From Channa striata (Eukaryota; Chordata; Actinopteri; Anabantiformes; Channidae): DNA of 64,000 nt. Below the pieces are notes generated by a model. The model was not told the origin of the DNA. It saw only the letters and a program-made list of their open reading frames with translations, and did not search any database. Made by a program: the position numbers and the translations under genes. The DNA lies in the NCBI GenBank assembly GCA_033026295.1, contig CM065175.1:20284837-20348836 (forward strand). Direction: 5' to 3'. Numbering within the stretch: position 1 is the stretch's first letter; each line of letters begins with the position of its first letter. Of the stretch, positions 37,824 to 51,800 are shown piece after piece.

Positions 37824-39700
37824 CTGATAAAAAGGAAGAAAGATCAATTTTACTATCTCTTGTTAGAAATTTAGAATATTTGTATGGAACCGTTCAAGAA
37901 CACAAGCATATCTATGCAAAGTCTAAATGTTTGGAACCAGATTTCACATTCTCTGGGACATTTTTTTTATCTTAATGATGTAAAAAACAAAACAAACTAA
38001 ATGTTGCTTCACCAATATGTAGTTTTAAAAAAAATCGGGTTTTTCAATTCGGTCTTCAGATAGCAGCAGGTCAGATGTGCAACAATCCATTTAAAATAAA
38101 TTATTGCCAAATTAACACCCTATGTTTTGGTTATCAATAATGTCATGGATGTTAGACTTTTATTGTGCGGAACATTGTGCAATGAAGGACTGTTTTCAAT
38201 TAGTTTTTAAAAAACTGCTTTATTTTTGGTGCTTATGTAAAATTTGTATTGAGGTGTACCTGCAGCTACGATCTCAGGCAATCCCGGTTAACTAGGCAAC
38301 GACCACAAGCAGGAAACATTCAGGGTAGTCAAATCGAGTTCAGAGTTTCCATATTGCATGAGAAATTAAAAGAAAATTAAAAATGTAGTACTATATTTGG
38401 TGATATTAATTTTATTGGGAGTTTTAAATTAGCTATGGAATTAAATTCTTGAATTGAAATATTAGTATTACACAAACAACAGTATTTTACATACCCCTGA
38501 ACACGTATGAAGAGGATACAAGCATATCACAACACCTAATGTGTTAGAGAGGAAAGCCTGTTCAGATCACTTACTAGCCAGGACGAGCCTCGTGTGTGTC
38601 ACGTCTGGAAACTGGCTCGATGGACAATACAAAACACACACGCAAACGCGTCCATCTACGCGGACTTCCGCGTGTTAATCAGTTCAATGTAAACCGCGTT
38701 ACTGAAATCTGGAAGTTTCTGTCACGGGGTCACCAGCGGCCAAACTCAGCTAACATCAGTCAACAAGCCACCGTTTAAATTTGACCGATTATCTCCCACT
38801 GATTCAAAATCGCCTGGTCGCCTTTAACAAGGAGTAACTACCGACTGTCACACTCACACAAGCGTGTCAACTTTTCTACAGACGTCGATGTGGCTAACGA
38901 AGCTAGTTAACGTTTACTGCGCCGTTGACAGGCAGATAGTTGTATGATAAGCACGCAGTTACTAACCAGTTTATCATCTACACTGACATATCATGCAGTC
39001 ATTTTACCCAAATTTATTGCAGCCCTACTGTAAGCTGCCTGAGAGACAATCCGCACGTTTATCACTCGCCTGACATTATTTCAGTATCATTTCGTTTGCC
39101 ACTAACATGGCTAACTGCTACAAATGCATATCAAACATTCCCTACATTATGTAACTAGATTTTTCTAAAATGACCTCACTATTTAGTCGTATTTCTTACC
39201 GCTGTGTGACTTGTGTGCAGAGACAATCTTTTTGTGTTTAGTCCATAAGCCGCAGAAAGGTTGTCTAAATGAACGTTAGGTAACCCAGCTAGCTGGCTAG
39301 CTAGCAGACCCATCAACTAACGTTATTACTTATTTCTCTACACATGCATAGCTCTGCTAGCTAGCAACCATTTCGATCACAGCTAAGCTAGGAAGCTAGC
39401 TGGTAGCGGTAGTTTTCTGTCGACAGCTGATAAAAAACACTGCTCCCTGCAGAAGGTGAAACAAGCTCCATCTTTTCAAGAGATGAAATGACACGGGGAC
39501 GTTTAAGTTATTATACTAAAATGAAATGACATTTATATCCATTTACCTGCGTTAAAATGCAAGCCTTATTCCTAGGATGTTTAGCACTTTCTTCCTATGC
39601 CCTCCCCTAGGATAACATACTACGTCACACTCTCAGCTAACGCTATTCGTGATGAATCATGGGAAATTAAATGATGCTAAATCATAACATCAAATATCGC
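37824..39700 (-). promoter_or_regulatory. mtf1: mtf1 5'UTR exons and promoter
   Basis: The start-codon exon has an acceptor at 37823 (TTTTATCAG/GCC), so a non-coding exon lies upstream. Three donors could end it: 39547 (GCAG/GTAAAT), 39200 (GCG/GTAAGA) and 38575 (CTA/GTAAGT), each beside CpG-bearing sequence. TACGTCAC, a CRE-like site, is at 39621-39628. The stretch 39285-39420 is full of GCTAGC motifs. The inpp5b stop codon is only about 600 bp further right, so the upstream boundary is short. Confidence 0.5.
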
Positions 39701-40230
39701 ACCAAATTTATGTACACATTCACTTTTTAGGTAATAATTCGACAGGAGTAAAACGCAATAGATACTAAATAAAGGATATGCGAAAATATTTCTAATAATT
39801 TTTTTGCCTGTGATTGACAGACTGTATATACAGTCCATGAATTGACAACATGGACTGGGAGTAAAATTCAATTCAAAATCACCACTGACACACATTCTGT
39901 TTCCAGCTGTTTTATATATAAAACAATAATATGCTGTTGTTATCTGAAACATGAAAATACAAATTATTTTTAAATAAAATATACATACATTAAAAAATGT
40001 TATGTCTCTATAAAGTTGCTCAATGATATACAATGTGTTGTGCATCAAAAGATGAACCTTGCTTTGAAAAAACAAAACACAACAAAACGAACAGTTGTCA
40101 CTTACAATAATTACGCTTAAAATCTATACACAGAGCCTTCTAGGAAAAAAAGAAATCATAAACATTTTTTCCAAATACTGGACTGCACATTTTTAGTGTT
40201 CAGCTTCAACAAGAGCGTGTAGTTCTCCAT

Positions 40231-43200
40231 CTAACAGGGGCCTTGACTCAGGAAGTGCTGGAAGAACTCCTGAGTCTTCCTTTTTTCTGCATAATCCTGC
40301 TTCACACGTGATCTCAGAAGCAAAGAGGCGAAAATGGTGACTACAGAGAAACAAAATAAAATTATAAATATATATATTATTCATATAGTATAGAGTGAGA
40401 AAAGGTCAGGTCTTTTAGGTTAAATAACACTTTAGCATTTTTATTTAGTTGTAACTTTAAGAAATGTGATAAACATGGTAAGTACAAAAACATTTAATAT
40501 AATAATATAAACTTTTGATATTGATTCCATTTATTGTTATTATTTAGTTTGCATAAAAATTTGATTAATACAGGATAAGTTAGGTGACCACACATTTTCT
40601 TTTAGAGAACCAGCTAGCTATGAGTAATAAAATGACTCCGGAAAACAATCCACGAATCATAACCAGAGCATAGAATGTAGCACAGAATGACTTTCAGTCA
40701 TTTTCACTTTCCAAGACTTTATACTGAAGTTTCTCTTCACTTGCATGTTGCCTCAAGCTAATAAAGCCATAAATGACAAACATTTCACAATCTTGTTCTT
40801 TTTCTTACCCAGTATACTGACATCTAATCGATTGCTTGCAGAATTTTTTAACAGCTCACGGAGGAAGGCAGCTAAATAGTTGAACACATTTTGATGGCAC
40901 TGAGGTAGCATGGAAATAATCTGGAGATAAAAAAGTTAACATTAAAAATTCAGATTAACTTCTAAACCTGAGCCCACTGATTATTGCTAATTGACTGTGG
41001 CGTCTTTCACTCACTTTCTCACATTGACTGGCATCGGAGCAGCTTTCTAGGCATTGCTGGTAATAGCAGTAGGGAACCACAGGCTCTGGAAGAGCATCTA
41101 AGAAGAGAAGCAAGGCCTCTGCCACTGAGTGGTTACTTCCAGCTGTGGATCAATGCGGAGTTAAGGACATCATTCTAGAACAGAGTCAACATGGTTTAAA
41201 ATGTCTCTCAATGTATTTCTGGGCGTATCTAAAATGAAAAAAAAAAAACAATTGCAATTATGCTTAAGTGGAGCCGTCAGTGGGCAAAAGCTGGTGTGCA
41301 CCCTGTGCAAAACAAAATAACAAAAATATATTTGAACTGCACTTTGTTATTTTTTTCAATGTTATAAAGTTGAAAAATATGTTTCTTCCACCAGTGGGTA
41401 TGATGGAAGTATGATGGTTTTTAGGATACGAAGAGAATCTGGCATGCCAGTGTCGAGGCAGTCCCTTATTTCTCCCAATTCACTTCTGAGGCCAGGTTGC
41501 TGAAATATGTCTTCCTGCAAGTTGAAGACAATACACAATGAGTTTCTGTGTCCTTAAAGAGCACTTTTTAAATATAAGCAGTTCAATTACAGTCACGTCC
41601 TCTGAGTCCCTTGAGCTAAACAATGCTCCTATGGTTTGAGGCATACTGGAAAAATGCTGTACTTCAAGGTAATTTAAATTACTGGACTTTTACGAAACCA
41701 TTCTCAGGCTCTATAAAAGGCCTTTTGATTTAGCTATTCTCTTCATAGCCTCAAAGGAACTACTATTGCATATCAGACCATGGAACAAACACAAAAAATA
41801 ACTGGGAGGGGGAGGAAGAGTTATCTAGATTTCTTACTAAACATATAAAACTTTGTATAAAGAAAACAGCAAACCTTAAATATTTTAAAGGTTTTATTAC
41901 TGCACCAAAGGACAATTTCCCCCTCAGATTTTCTGACCTGTTTGATTGCATTACGGAATAAGTGATCCACCATCATCCACAGTTCCTTAGGAATGTCTAG
42001 AGGCTTTTCAGCATTTTCTGCGATTTGGTCTCCGGGCATCTCTGCCTAATTTTGAGAGCAAACAGAGCTATGAGAAGCAGTTTAGCCATGACTCGTGGCC
42101 TGTGAGCCAACACTGAATAGAGATGATGTATTTTAAGGATACATTCCCCGCTCTGCATGTGGGAGCACTAACCAGTTCACAAAGGGTCTCTAGCGGCATG
42201 TCCTGGATAGGCTCCCTCAGCTGACACAACAAATGGATGGGGGTGCCGTAGCAGCTGGGCAGATAGTTTCCGGTCACAGCAATAAAGTAGTCCTTGCCAC
42301 GCTCCAAGTGAAGTACCAGGATGTCTTCAAACTTTTGCTTGCCAAAATTAAGTTCGGGGGCTGTTGAACGGTTTACAAAAACCTCAAGATCTATGTCCAC
42401 AGAACCACCTAGATGTTGAGAGTTGAACACAAAGTCAGAAGGGACATAATTTTGGAACTAATGCCTTCCCCAGTGTGTTACTTAGGGTTGAGGCTCCAAT
42501 TAGTACTTAGTGTTCAAGGATTTATAAAACACCAAGGCAACAATAAACTGTTGTGAAATTACATCTTGTAAGACAAAAGCAAAATGTAAGACATAAAACA
42601 AAAACAAATAAAAGTGATCTAGTTATTTCATATCTCATAGTGAACTGTAACATGTAAAAACTTAAAGACAGGATATTGATGCTTAATGAAAACAGATGAA
42701 ATTATGAATGTATGTGCTGCTCACCCTGAGGGATGAAGCCTTTAGGAGGGTTTGCTGTGAGCCAAGGCTTGCAGTACGTGAGCTCATTTGGCTTCTGGAT
42801 AAACTCAAACTGACACGGGACCTGACCATCATTTAAAAGGCTCAATGTCTGAGCCCGATGTTCCATGAACTTCACATCATTAAAGTGAAACTGAAAGTCA
42901 GGGGAATCATATGTTAGACAGAAAAAGCATCTTCAGCACATAATGGTATCCTTTAAATATCGGCATTAAGCTCAAAGCCCAAAATCAATATAGAGCTTCA
43001 TTAGTTGTGGTTTACTTACTGAATTCAAAGGAACATAATGAGACGGCTATTTATTACTCGAAGTATTAAACCACACATTTCACACTAATAGGACTGAATG
43101 AGAAGGGAAACTTTACCTCTTGCTTTGACAATGTTACGGATGGAATACACTCATTCTCCATTTTGTCAATATTCCGTACAATCTCTTCAAAAGTCTTCTT

Positions 43201-46200
43201 GTAGGCCTCTTCATTTACTCTCTTGATCTACAGGAATAGACAAGAGTGAGTCACAGACAGAGAAACAATGCGGCATAAACATACAATACAACCTTCACAA
43301 AGAAATGAGAGCTTTGTAAGAAAGTGAGCAAATAAATCAAATCCTAATGCAATATTTATTGCTTTTTCCACTAACCTCTTTTCAAACATATGTGTAGGAT
43401 TTTAAAGGGGGATGACTGCATAATTTTTGTTTAAACGTAAAGAAAGGAATATAAAAAAATCTACAGTTGTAAATCTGAATTTAGATATTTACCCCAATGA
43501 TAAGCAAAGAACTGACTGGTTTGTGGTCACTGGTCTTCAGAATCATATGACTCTGGTAGTGCTTTTGTACAATGTTCTTCCCTTTCCACAGGATCCGGTC
43601 ACACCACGCAGGCACACGGCATTTTTCACTAAATGCAGAAGAAAATAAATGTCATTTTCAAGTATGTTTGTGTCATTATACAAAACAAATTAAAGTACAT
43701 CTGTACCACTTTTACGTTTCCATTCAATAGGCACTACTCCGGCCTTCAGACTAAATTACATAAGAATATAAGATGCTTGTAGGCTCTCTCTTATGAAACT
43801 GAGAGAGCAGAAAACACTACATAATGCTATTTAGGGCCACATCAGCTTTGATAAATGTATATTGACAGCCTTAACTAACAAGGTGTCCTAAACGATTCAT
43901 TGAGATAAGTGTAGAAGCTCCTTTGTATGTCTGAAAGACAAACCATGCAAAGCAAGCTGCTTAAACAATAATCTGACTGGGAGATTTTAAAAGAAGGATC
44001 TTAGAAGAAATTCTTCATTTTGCCATTCAGGTTTCCATATAGAGTTACCTTGTATCCCATTTGTCCGAGCCAGTGTCGTATTTGTATGTAGGCTGGAAAT
44101 CAATCTCTCCCTCCACAAAGCCATCAAAAACTGCCTCCTTATCGATCTCCCGTTTGAGCTGAGGACCACATGCAGCAGGTAAGTGTCATCACTCAGAAAC
44201 TCAAATGTTAATAAAGACTACACAAATAGCAAAGGGAGACAATACCTGGTCATAACTGTGCAGTGTTTCAAAGTCTTTCTTGCTGATATACTCCTTCACA
44301 TCATCGACATCAAGGTCACTAATTCTGTAGTTGAGATCCCCCAGCCATAAAACCACACTGGTAATGGGAACATTTTTAAGGAAGAAACATGGAGACTGTA
44401 TGTGAATTGTCAAAATACAGCCAAATAAGAGTGTGCCATCAGTGCAGTGGTATAGTATTTACACTGGCAAGAAAAAGTTTGGAAACACCAACACATGTAT
44501 GTATTTTTATAATCTTTTGTTGCTTTTACTCAATCACATGGTCGTAAATGGATCACAATCACATAAAAAAAAAGAATAATTCATTTGCAAACATATTTGA
44601 ACACAGAATAATTGCCAAATCAAATCTGTATATTAAATGTCAGTGTCATCCAAAGAAAATTGACATGTCCTTCACTTGGATCAAAGTTCCTCAAACTTCG
44701 ACTCATCAGTCCACAAGACTTGGATACAGTTATCCAAAGTCCACTCTTTGTGAATATTTTGGTCAATTGCAACCCAATTTGCCAACCCTAGTAGCGTTTA
44801 GCAGGGCTCACCTGAATTTTGAAAAAAACAAACAGTTGCGAAGCCTTAAGCGAGTTTAACAATGTTTTGTAGCAAATGGTAGTTGTATTGTAAAAGGTAA
44901 TACCTGAATTTTTAAATGTTTTAAATTGTTGCAGATAAACGCTAAACAGGTTTTCTGTGTTTTGGATTTTTTTTTCACATTTCAATTTAAAAATAAAAAA
45001 ATTACATAAAATAATTTCTTGTTGTTTCCAAACTTTTTCTTGAAAGTGTGTATCAGCATTTCATAATGAAGCCATTAAATCCATATGAATCATACTGTAA
45101 CTCTAAAATGCAGTTCATACTTATGTTTCATGATAGTGAGTTGAGACTGGGTAGGGTCAAGCTGTCGAAACTGTAAACGGCTGCAAATATCCTTGTAGTC
45201 TTGATTACGTCTCTCATATTCTTCAACGTGAGCAGCGAGGTGAGAGTTGACCACACAGATATCAGAGTTGTGGAAACAAAAGCGAATTGCCACAGCACCC
45301 TTGTTTCCCTGCAAATTAATGAGTGGTCGAAAGAGAGAAGAAAAAAAAAGAGTGATTAGGCAACACAACTGGAAAAAAGATCTGGAAGGTAAAAAAAAAG
45401 ATCAGATTAAGACAATATGCAGTTGTATGTGCTCCTTTGGTCGACAGTATGTTTCAGATGCTTCCTTGTGCAGAACATAAACCAGTCTCTCATTACTGCA
45501 GTGAAAGATGGAGCCCCCACTGGTCACCAGCCATCTGCTCCACACTGCAGGGAATGCTAAGTAAGCATAGCTGCATATGAGACAAGAATAACCTATTCTG
45601 CAACAGTGCATGTGGAATAAAGTTGGAGCTGCTGGATGTAGTGCTTAATGGATGAATAAGTTCTAAAGTGAACAGGAGGAAAAAGATCAAGCCGAGAGGC
45701 ACAACATCACTTCAGTGAGTTTAAGTTGAGTATTTGAATGTGTCTATTACATTTATTTGCATCCTGATTTTTCAGCATGATAGAAGAAGAAGAACCTTTA
45801 TTTGTCAATTTTATCACATATACATTTGCACAAACATGTTACAGTGAAATTTTCACCTCGGATGGGTCTGACCTGGGGAGCTGTGGGGACGCACCTGGTG
45901 GGGAGTATGGGGATTACAGGTAGGATGAGATTTCCCACACCGGGATTTGATCCTGCATTCTCTGTTACCCCTCTGTTATCCTTACCCTGTTTTATTACAA
46001 TTTTTTAACTAATGTTTATGTGTTCACAATTACCTTAACACTTCCTGCATTTGAGTCACAATTACTATATTCTGATATGATGGAACAATGACATTAGGTT
46101 ACTGATGTATTTATTTGTTTTTATAATTTTGGATACTGTAGGAACATGTAGGAACAGAGACTTTTTTTGACAAAGCACGATAAAGAAGAGAAAGTAAGAC

Positions 46201-48815
46201 GATAAACAGAGAAGATGGCCTTTCCCTTTACAGTGTCAGTAAACCTACATAACAACATGTACATAAAAAATAAGACCTGCAGAAACAGTCCTTACCATCC
46301 TTCCCATGATACCAGTGCCCACGGTTTCAGCCTCCACTTCAGAGATAAACTCTGCATGCTCCTTCTTTACATAAAAGATCAGCATGATGCCCACTAGACG
46401 GACTAACTTCACCTAAATGAGAAGATGACCATGTCATTTCATACAGCAGCGGAAGAAGATAACAATGCATAATGTAATGTGAAATGCTAATTTGCTGAAT
46501 GTTTTCATACACTATAATAGGTAGTCTGTATACAGTTGCCCCTCCACCCACATGGTACCAGCTCAAAAGTTTTCATGCAGATTTTGCTACTTATTTCAAC
46601 ATCTTAACTGCAGCTAAAAGGAACAATATTATTTACAGATGGATACCGTTTGTCTCATCCACCATCTTATCTAAAGAAAAATGGAAGTAGAAAAGGGTAT
46701 GACAGAATAGAAGCAGTTGTGCAGAGGAAACAAAATAGATTTATAAACCACCCTGACAATCCTAGAAGAGCCAGCATTCAAATATCAATATAAGAACAGC
46801 TTGCTGAGCTACAGAGTATCAGTTCCTGAGCAGCCCTGTGTACTTTAGTCACAGTAGTGACAGTTGCTGAAGAAATGCCATTTTGTTATACTGGCCCTGT
46901 GAATTACAGAAAAACCAAGATAACTAAGACTGCAGCCAATTCAACAAAAGAGGAAGTGCAAAAGCCAGAATCAGCACTCAGAGAAAAAGGAAGTTGATCA
47001 AAGCATATAAGAAGCAGAAAGAGAGAAAGACAAGAAATTATTGTAAATTTAAGTCCTGATTAAGCTCATCAACTTAAGAGTAGCATCTTGATTGTTCTCA
47101 GCAAAATCCTGTTCAATACTCTATGTGGTAGTGTAGTGTTATGCTGACTATGATGAATATTGATGTGCTGAACTTGCCCTTAAAAGCAGAATAACACGGA
47201 CTATGCAACAACATTCACATACACAGCAAAATATGAAAAAACTTCCTTACTAAGGCATACTTGGCAGCAGGATGCAAGGCCTCAGATACAGCCTTTGCCC
47301 ACTCCACCTCTTTCGGGGTGTCATTGAAAAAGAAAGCTTCTTTGCTGAGGTCTAGTTCCTGGAAGCTAAGAGGAAGGACAAACTGTAAAACACTTCTTGA
47401 GAGTCTGATTCTCACTTTACCGAAAGCTTTTGTAATACGGCCTTTATTCTCTGTACTTTAAAAGCGGTAAAATGAAACCTAGGCAGGATTAATAGACTCA
47501 GTGGTAAATCTGTGGGTGGTTCTCCTACTTAAAACAGGATCAATGGCTACATACGTCTGTCAGAGGTCTGAGCAGTATATGACTGTCTGTATAATGGCAA
47601 TAATGGACAACTGCACAGCTATTCTCTAGCTGAGCGAATGTGACATACCCCACGCAGTACATGTCTGGAGGGTTGAGAGTGCAGCTCAGCCAAGGACGGA
47701 GGCTTTCTTTTGGTGCCTGTCCATTCACATTGTATGTGCCAAGGAAAAAGCTGAAACAGAAAGTGGAGAGATGAAGAGTAGGCACAAAAAGGAGGAATAC
47801 AGGGTTACCGTGAGATTGAACGAGTCATTTGAGCTTTACCTATGGCCGGATCTTTTGTGATATCTTGTTTACCTCAAACTGTCAATCAGTGAGATGCTCT
47901 CCTGTTTTACTACAACGCTCTGTAGCTCATGTCTCACATTAGGTTAAATGGCCAAAACTGCTCTTTATCAGCAATGTTGCTGTTCATTTAGGAGCATGTA
48001 AAAAAAGGCAGAAGAGGGAAAACACTTATGTGCTGACCACTGAACAACCCTCTGCAATATAAGTGGTTTACTGAAGGACAACTTAACCATGAGAAATAGT
48101 GGGAGAGCCAAGACCTTCCGATTTACATTCCCACTGAGATTCATTCTGCAGGTCAAGATTAAAAGCCAGCTTCCTTCCATTCAATAGCCCCTTCGCTGAC
48201 CTTCAGGAAGCTGCTGTTCTGCTTGTACTCGTACACAGGAATGGTGCAGAGTGCATTATTTTAGTGCTTACCGCCCCAGCTAACTAGAAAGGTGCTGATG
48301 TCTTCTACGTAAAAAAAAAAAAAAATAAAATCTTGGAGCGCTGCTTTTCTAAGCCTTTTCCCCTCAATCCGCATTGGTATTCAATAACATTCTTTGTATG
48401 TCCTGAGATATGAGATAAAAGCAGATAGTACACGTGGTTCAGCACAATGTAACCTCTATATCTGTTTATCTCCTGTTAGGTATGTAGATAGTCAAAATTA
48501 CAAACTAACTTATAAGCCAATAAGTCAATAATCAAAGACGATAACATCAAAGCTGAATACATTTTTTTCAATATGTTGATTTTATATTTGACTATACAAA
48601 TTCTGCTCATTTTATATTTTTAGTCAGGGTCATGCAGGGACATGAGCCTTCTCAACATGCTTTGAGCAACTGGTAGGAAAACCGTGGAGAGGCTGTAAGG
48701 CCGTCATAACTAATATAACCAGTCATATCAGTAACACATTCAGTCTCACTCCTACAGTGTTCCTAAAGTTGTTTTTATTTTTAATCTCTATTTTACACTG
48801 AACAACTTTGTTTTT

Positions 48816-48887
<72 letters not shown>

Positions 48888-51800
48888 TTATTAAGTCATT
48901 TCCTATTCATTTTGTTGTGTCAGACTGTTTCATGTTTATGATCACTTGTTCTTTAAATATTAACTCACGGATCCACTATCAAGAAGCAGAGAGGTTAAAT
49001 GAATTAAACAATTGATTATTTAAAATAAATAAATAGAAATGGCTGCACGTCAACAGGGACATTCATATTTACAAAAAAGAAGGGAAGCCACAACCTGGTA
49101 CAGTATGTAAGCCATTGTATTGTAGACAGTGTCTGAGATGGTGGTGCTTAATTTAGAAAAGAGCTAGGTACAGAGAAATACAAACCCACAGATGTTGACT
49201 CATTCTTTTACATAACACAAACATTTCCTGCACAGACTATCCTTTGAATAAGGTTTTACAAACTATTTTATATTCTTAACTTGATGGGAAAGCATAGTTC
49301 AACCAAAATGTTCAGTGCCTTAAATTTAGTGTATCAAATTTCTTGATGTAGGTAATGTGTTATTGCGTTGTGTTTTGCAATTTCTTTGCATTACATGAAC
49401 AGTAAAACTTGGCCATGTATGACAAATGAAATTGCTGTAATGCAATAAAATGGTTATTACAGAGAATTTGGTTATTGTGTTATAGAAGAATACTAATGGA
49501 TTTTGAGTTGAATTTTGAGATTCTACAACATACTAAATGACATGTAAGTACAACAGCAAAGGATTCTATGCACTTCCACAGATAAGAATAGATAGTGTAT
49601 GAAAACACATACTGCCGCACCCAAAGTATCAATAAATCAAGGAGGTATTAAAAAAGGACTTTCAATGATAATACTGATGTGATATAGATAATGTGGCAAA
49701 CACATGTACATTTCCCAAACAAATTAAAACTGACACAACAAGCAGTCGAGAGTAACATACCTGAAGTTCTCTAGGTATGTGTAAAGCTCCTCATTCTTCA
49801 GCATCTCGCATTTGATGAGGGTGTCACGCAGGCCAAATTGTGGCATGGTCAGTATTTGAGCTTTGTTAGACGGGGTGTGGCTGGAGGAGCGCACCAGGTC
49901 ATTTCGGTCCTCTCGACTGGAGAGGCTGCGGACCAGAGGAGAAGGAAAGAATTGGGAGTGAGTGGGGACAGAAGTAGACAGGAAACTTTGTCACACTTGT
50001 GTGATTTCAGAAGAGAACACCATGCATTCTGACAGCAATGTTGGAGTTAAAAGTATCAACCCACACTCTGTACATACCTAATGAACAGTTGCCAGATTGC
50101 TTACAGGTTTTTATTCAAACTAACATGGCTACATTGAGTAACATTTTCCTAAAAGCTAGAAATAAGATGACGGCATCGGAGAGAGACATTGGACTCTGCT
50201 CCAGACTAAAAGTGTAGTGTACATTTGATATCCACACTGTTAGCAAGAACCACAGGAATGCAGTAAAGCTCTATTTCAATATTGTCAATATGGAATAAAG
50301 CTGAGGACAGAGAAGGAAATGTAATATGTTTGGACCTTGTAATCATCCAGGAATATATTGAAAGGTAACTCAATCTTTTTAGATAAGATGCAGGGTAACT
50401 CCATCTTTCCACTATTTTAGGGTGGCTGTAGCTTAGTTGGTAAGGCAGTCCTCCAAGTTGCTCTAGGTGTGTCAGATGAGCACCTTGCGTGGCAGCCATC
50501 AATATCAGTATGTGAGTGATTGTGTGAATGAGAAACTACATTGTAAAGCGCTTTGGATAAAAGCACAATATAAGCGTTCATTTACCATTTTGGACCTCAA
50601 TAACAATAAATGAAATGATCATCACCGAGCTCCTTACAGCTCGCAGGCATATATGTGTACATAGGGCAGTAAAACTCTAACTCAGTACAGTATACCAACA
50701 GACCCTGCAAGATAAGCAAATACATGTTTTCGAAGATGGAACAGTCTTTTAGAGGTGTTGTGTTAAAGCAGGCTGCTCTGCTTCTGTTCAAACAGTAAAT
50801 GTAACAGCTGCCCTATTTAGTAACCTCACAATCCACTGAAATCTCGTTTGCAGGTGGTAAAAACCCACATATTGTACAATGTGGCTGGCTGCAGTGAGTG
50901 AGTCAGGCTTTTTAATTTGTGCTTGCAAAACAACATAGTACAGTATATGTCTGCAATGCAATTTTGAATCTGACTACTGTGCTTCTTTTATCTTTTATCA
51001 TCAACACTATGGAACAATATCTTTGTGAAAGGGTCTCTATCTTGCACAGTTGTGCAAGATTACAGATGACAAGATGCACAGTGATGCCAACAGTTTCACA
51101 CTTTGCAATTTCTACTGCTCTGCATCACACACCAAGAAATGATATCAGAAAGAAACCAGACTGAAAGCAGGTAATCATTAATATAAGCAATGCAGTTAGT
51201 AACATAAAAAATTAGCTTTGCACATGTGATATGAGAAAAGAAAGGCATTTAAGGATAGAAAACTGAATCTAAGCAGAATCAAGGGCATTTACAAAAAATA
51301 TAACATATCTGTTTAGGATAAATTACTTTTAAACTACTCTTTAAACAAAGATGTAAAAATCTATAGTTTTGAAAGGACTTTGGTTCTGAGAGGTCCACCA
51401 TGTGAATAAATAAAAAAATCCTTACCTCTCCGAGCTCGTATACAGTCGGGACTTCTGTGTGGCACCGTTGGAACCTTTGTGCCTTTCTAAGGTTCCTTTA
51501 TTGTCTGATAGTTTCTCTGTATGAGAAAAGCACAAAAAAAAACTTTAGGAGTAATACAATTTCATATAGTTTTTTTCCTCAATACTAAAACATTAAAGGT
51601 AAATGACATCACAACAGCACAGTTCTCCTGCCTACAACTTACATACACTACACACAGGCTCGTTTCTGGTTTTAGGTAAAACCGCGTGTACTGCTACTGG
51701 GATCGACACTCTGTGCTCAACATCCTAACAACCAAAGGGAACTTGTTCTAATGGGAAAAAACCCAGCCCTGAGCAAACACATATGTCAACCTTTTGGATA

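Noticed and set aside
50421..50500. tRNA gene
   Set aside because: A box present, but no cloverleaf and only a degenerate B box; the tail is that of a SINE.
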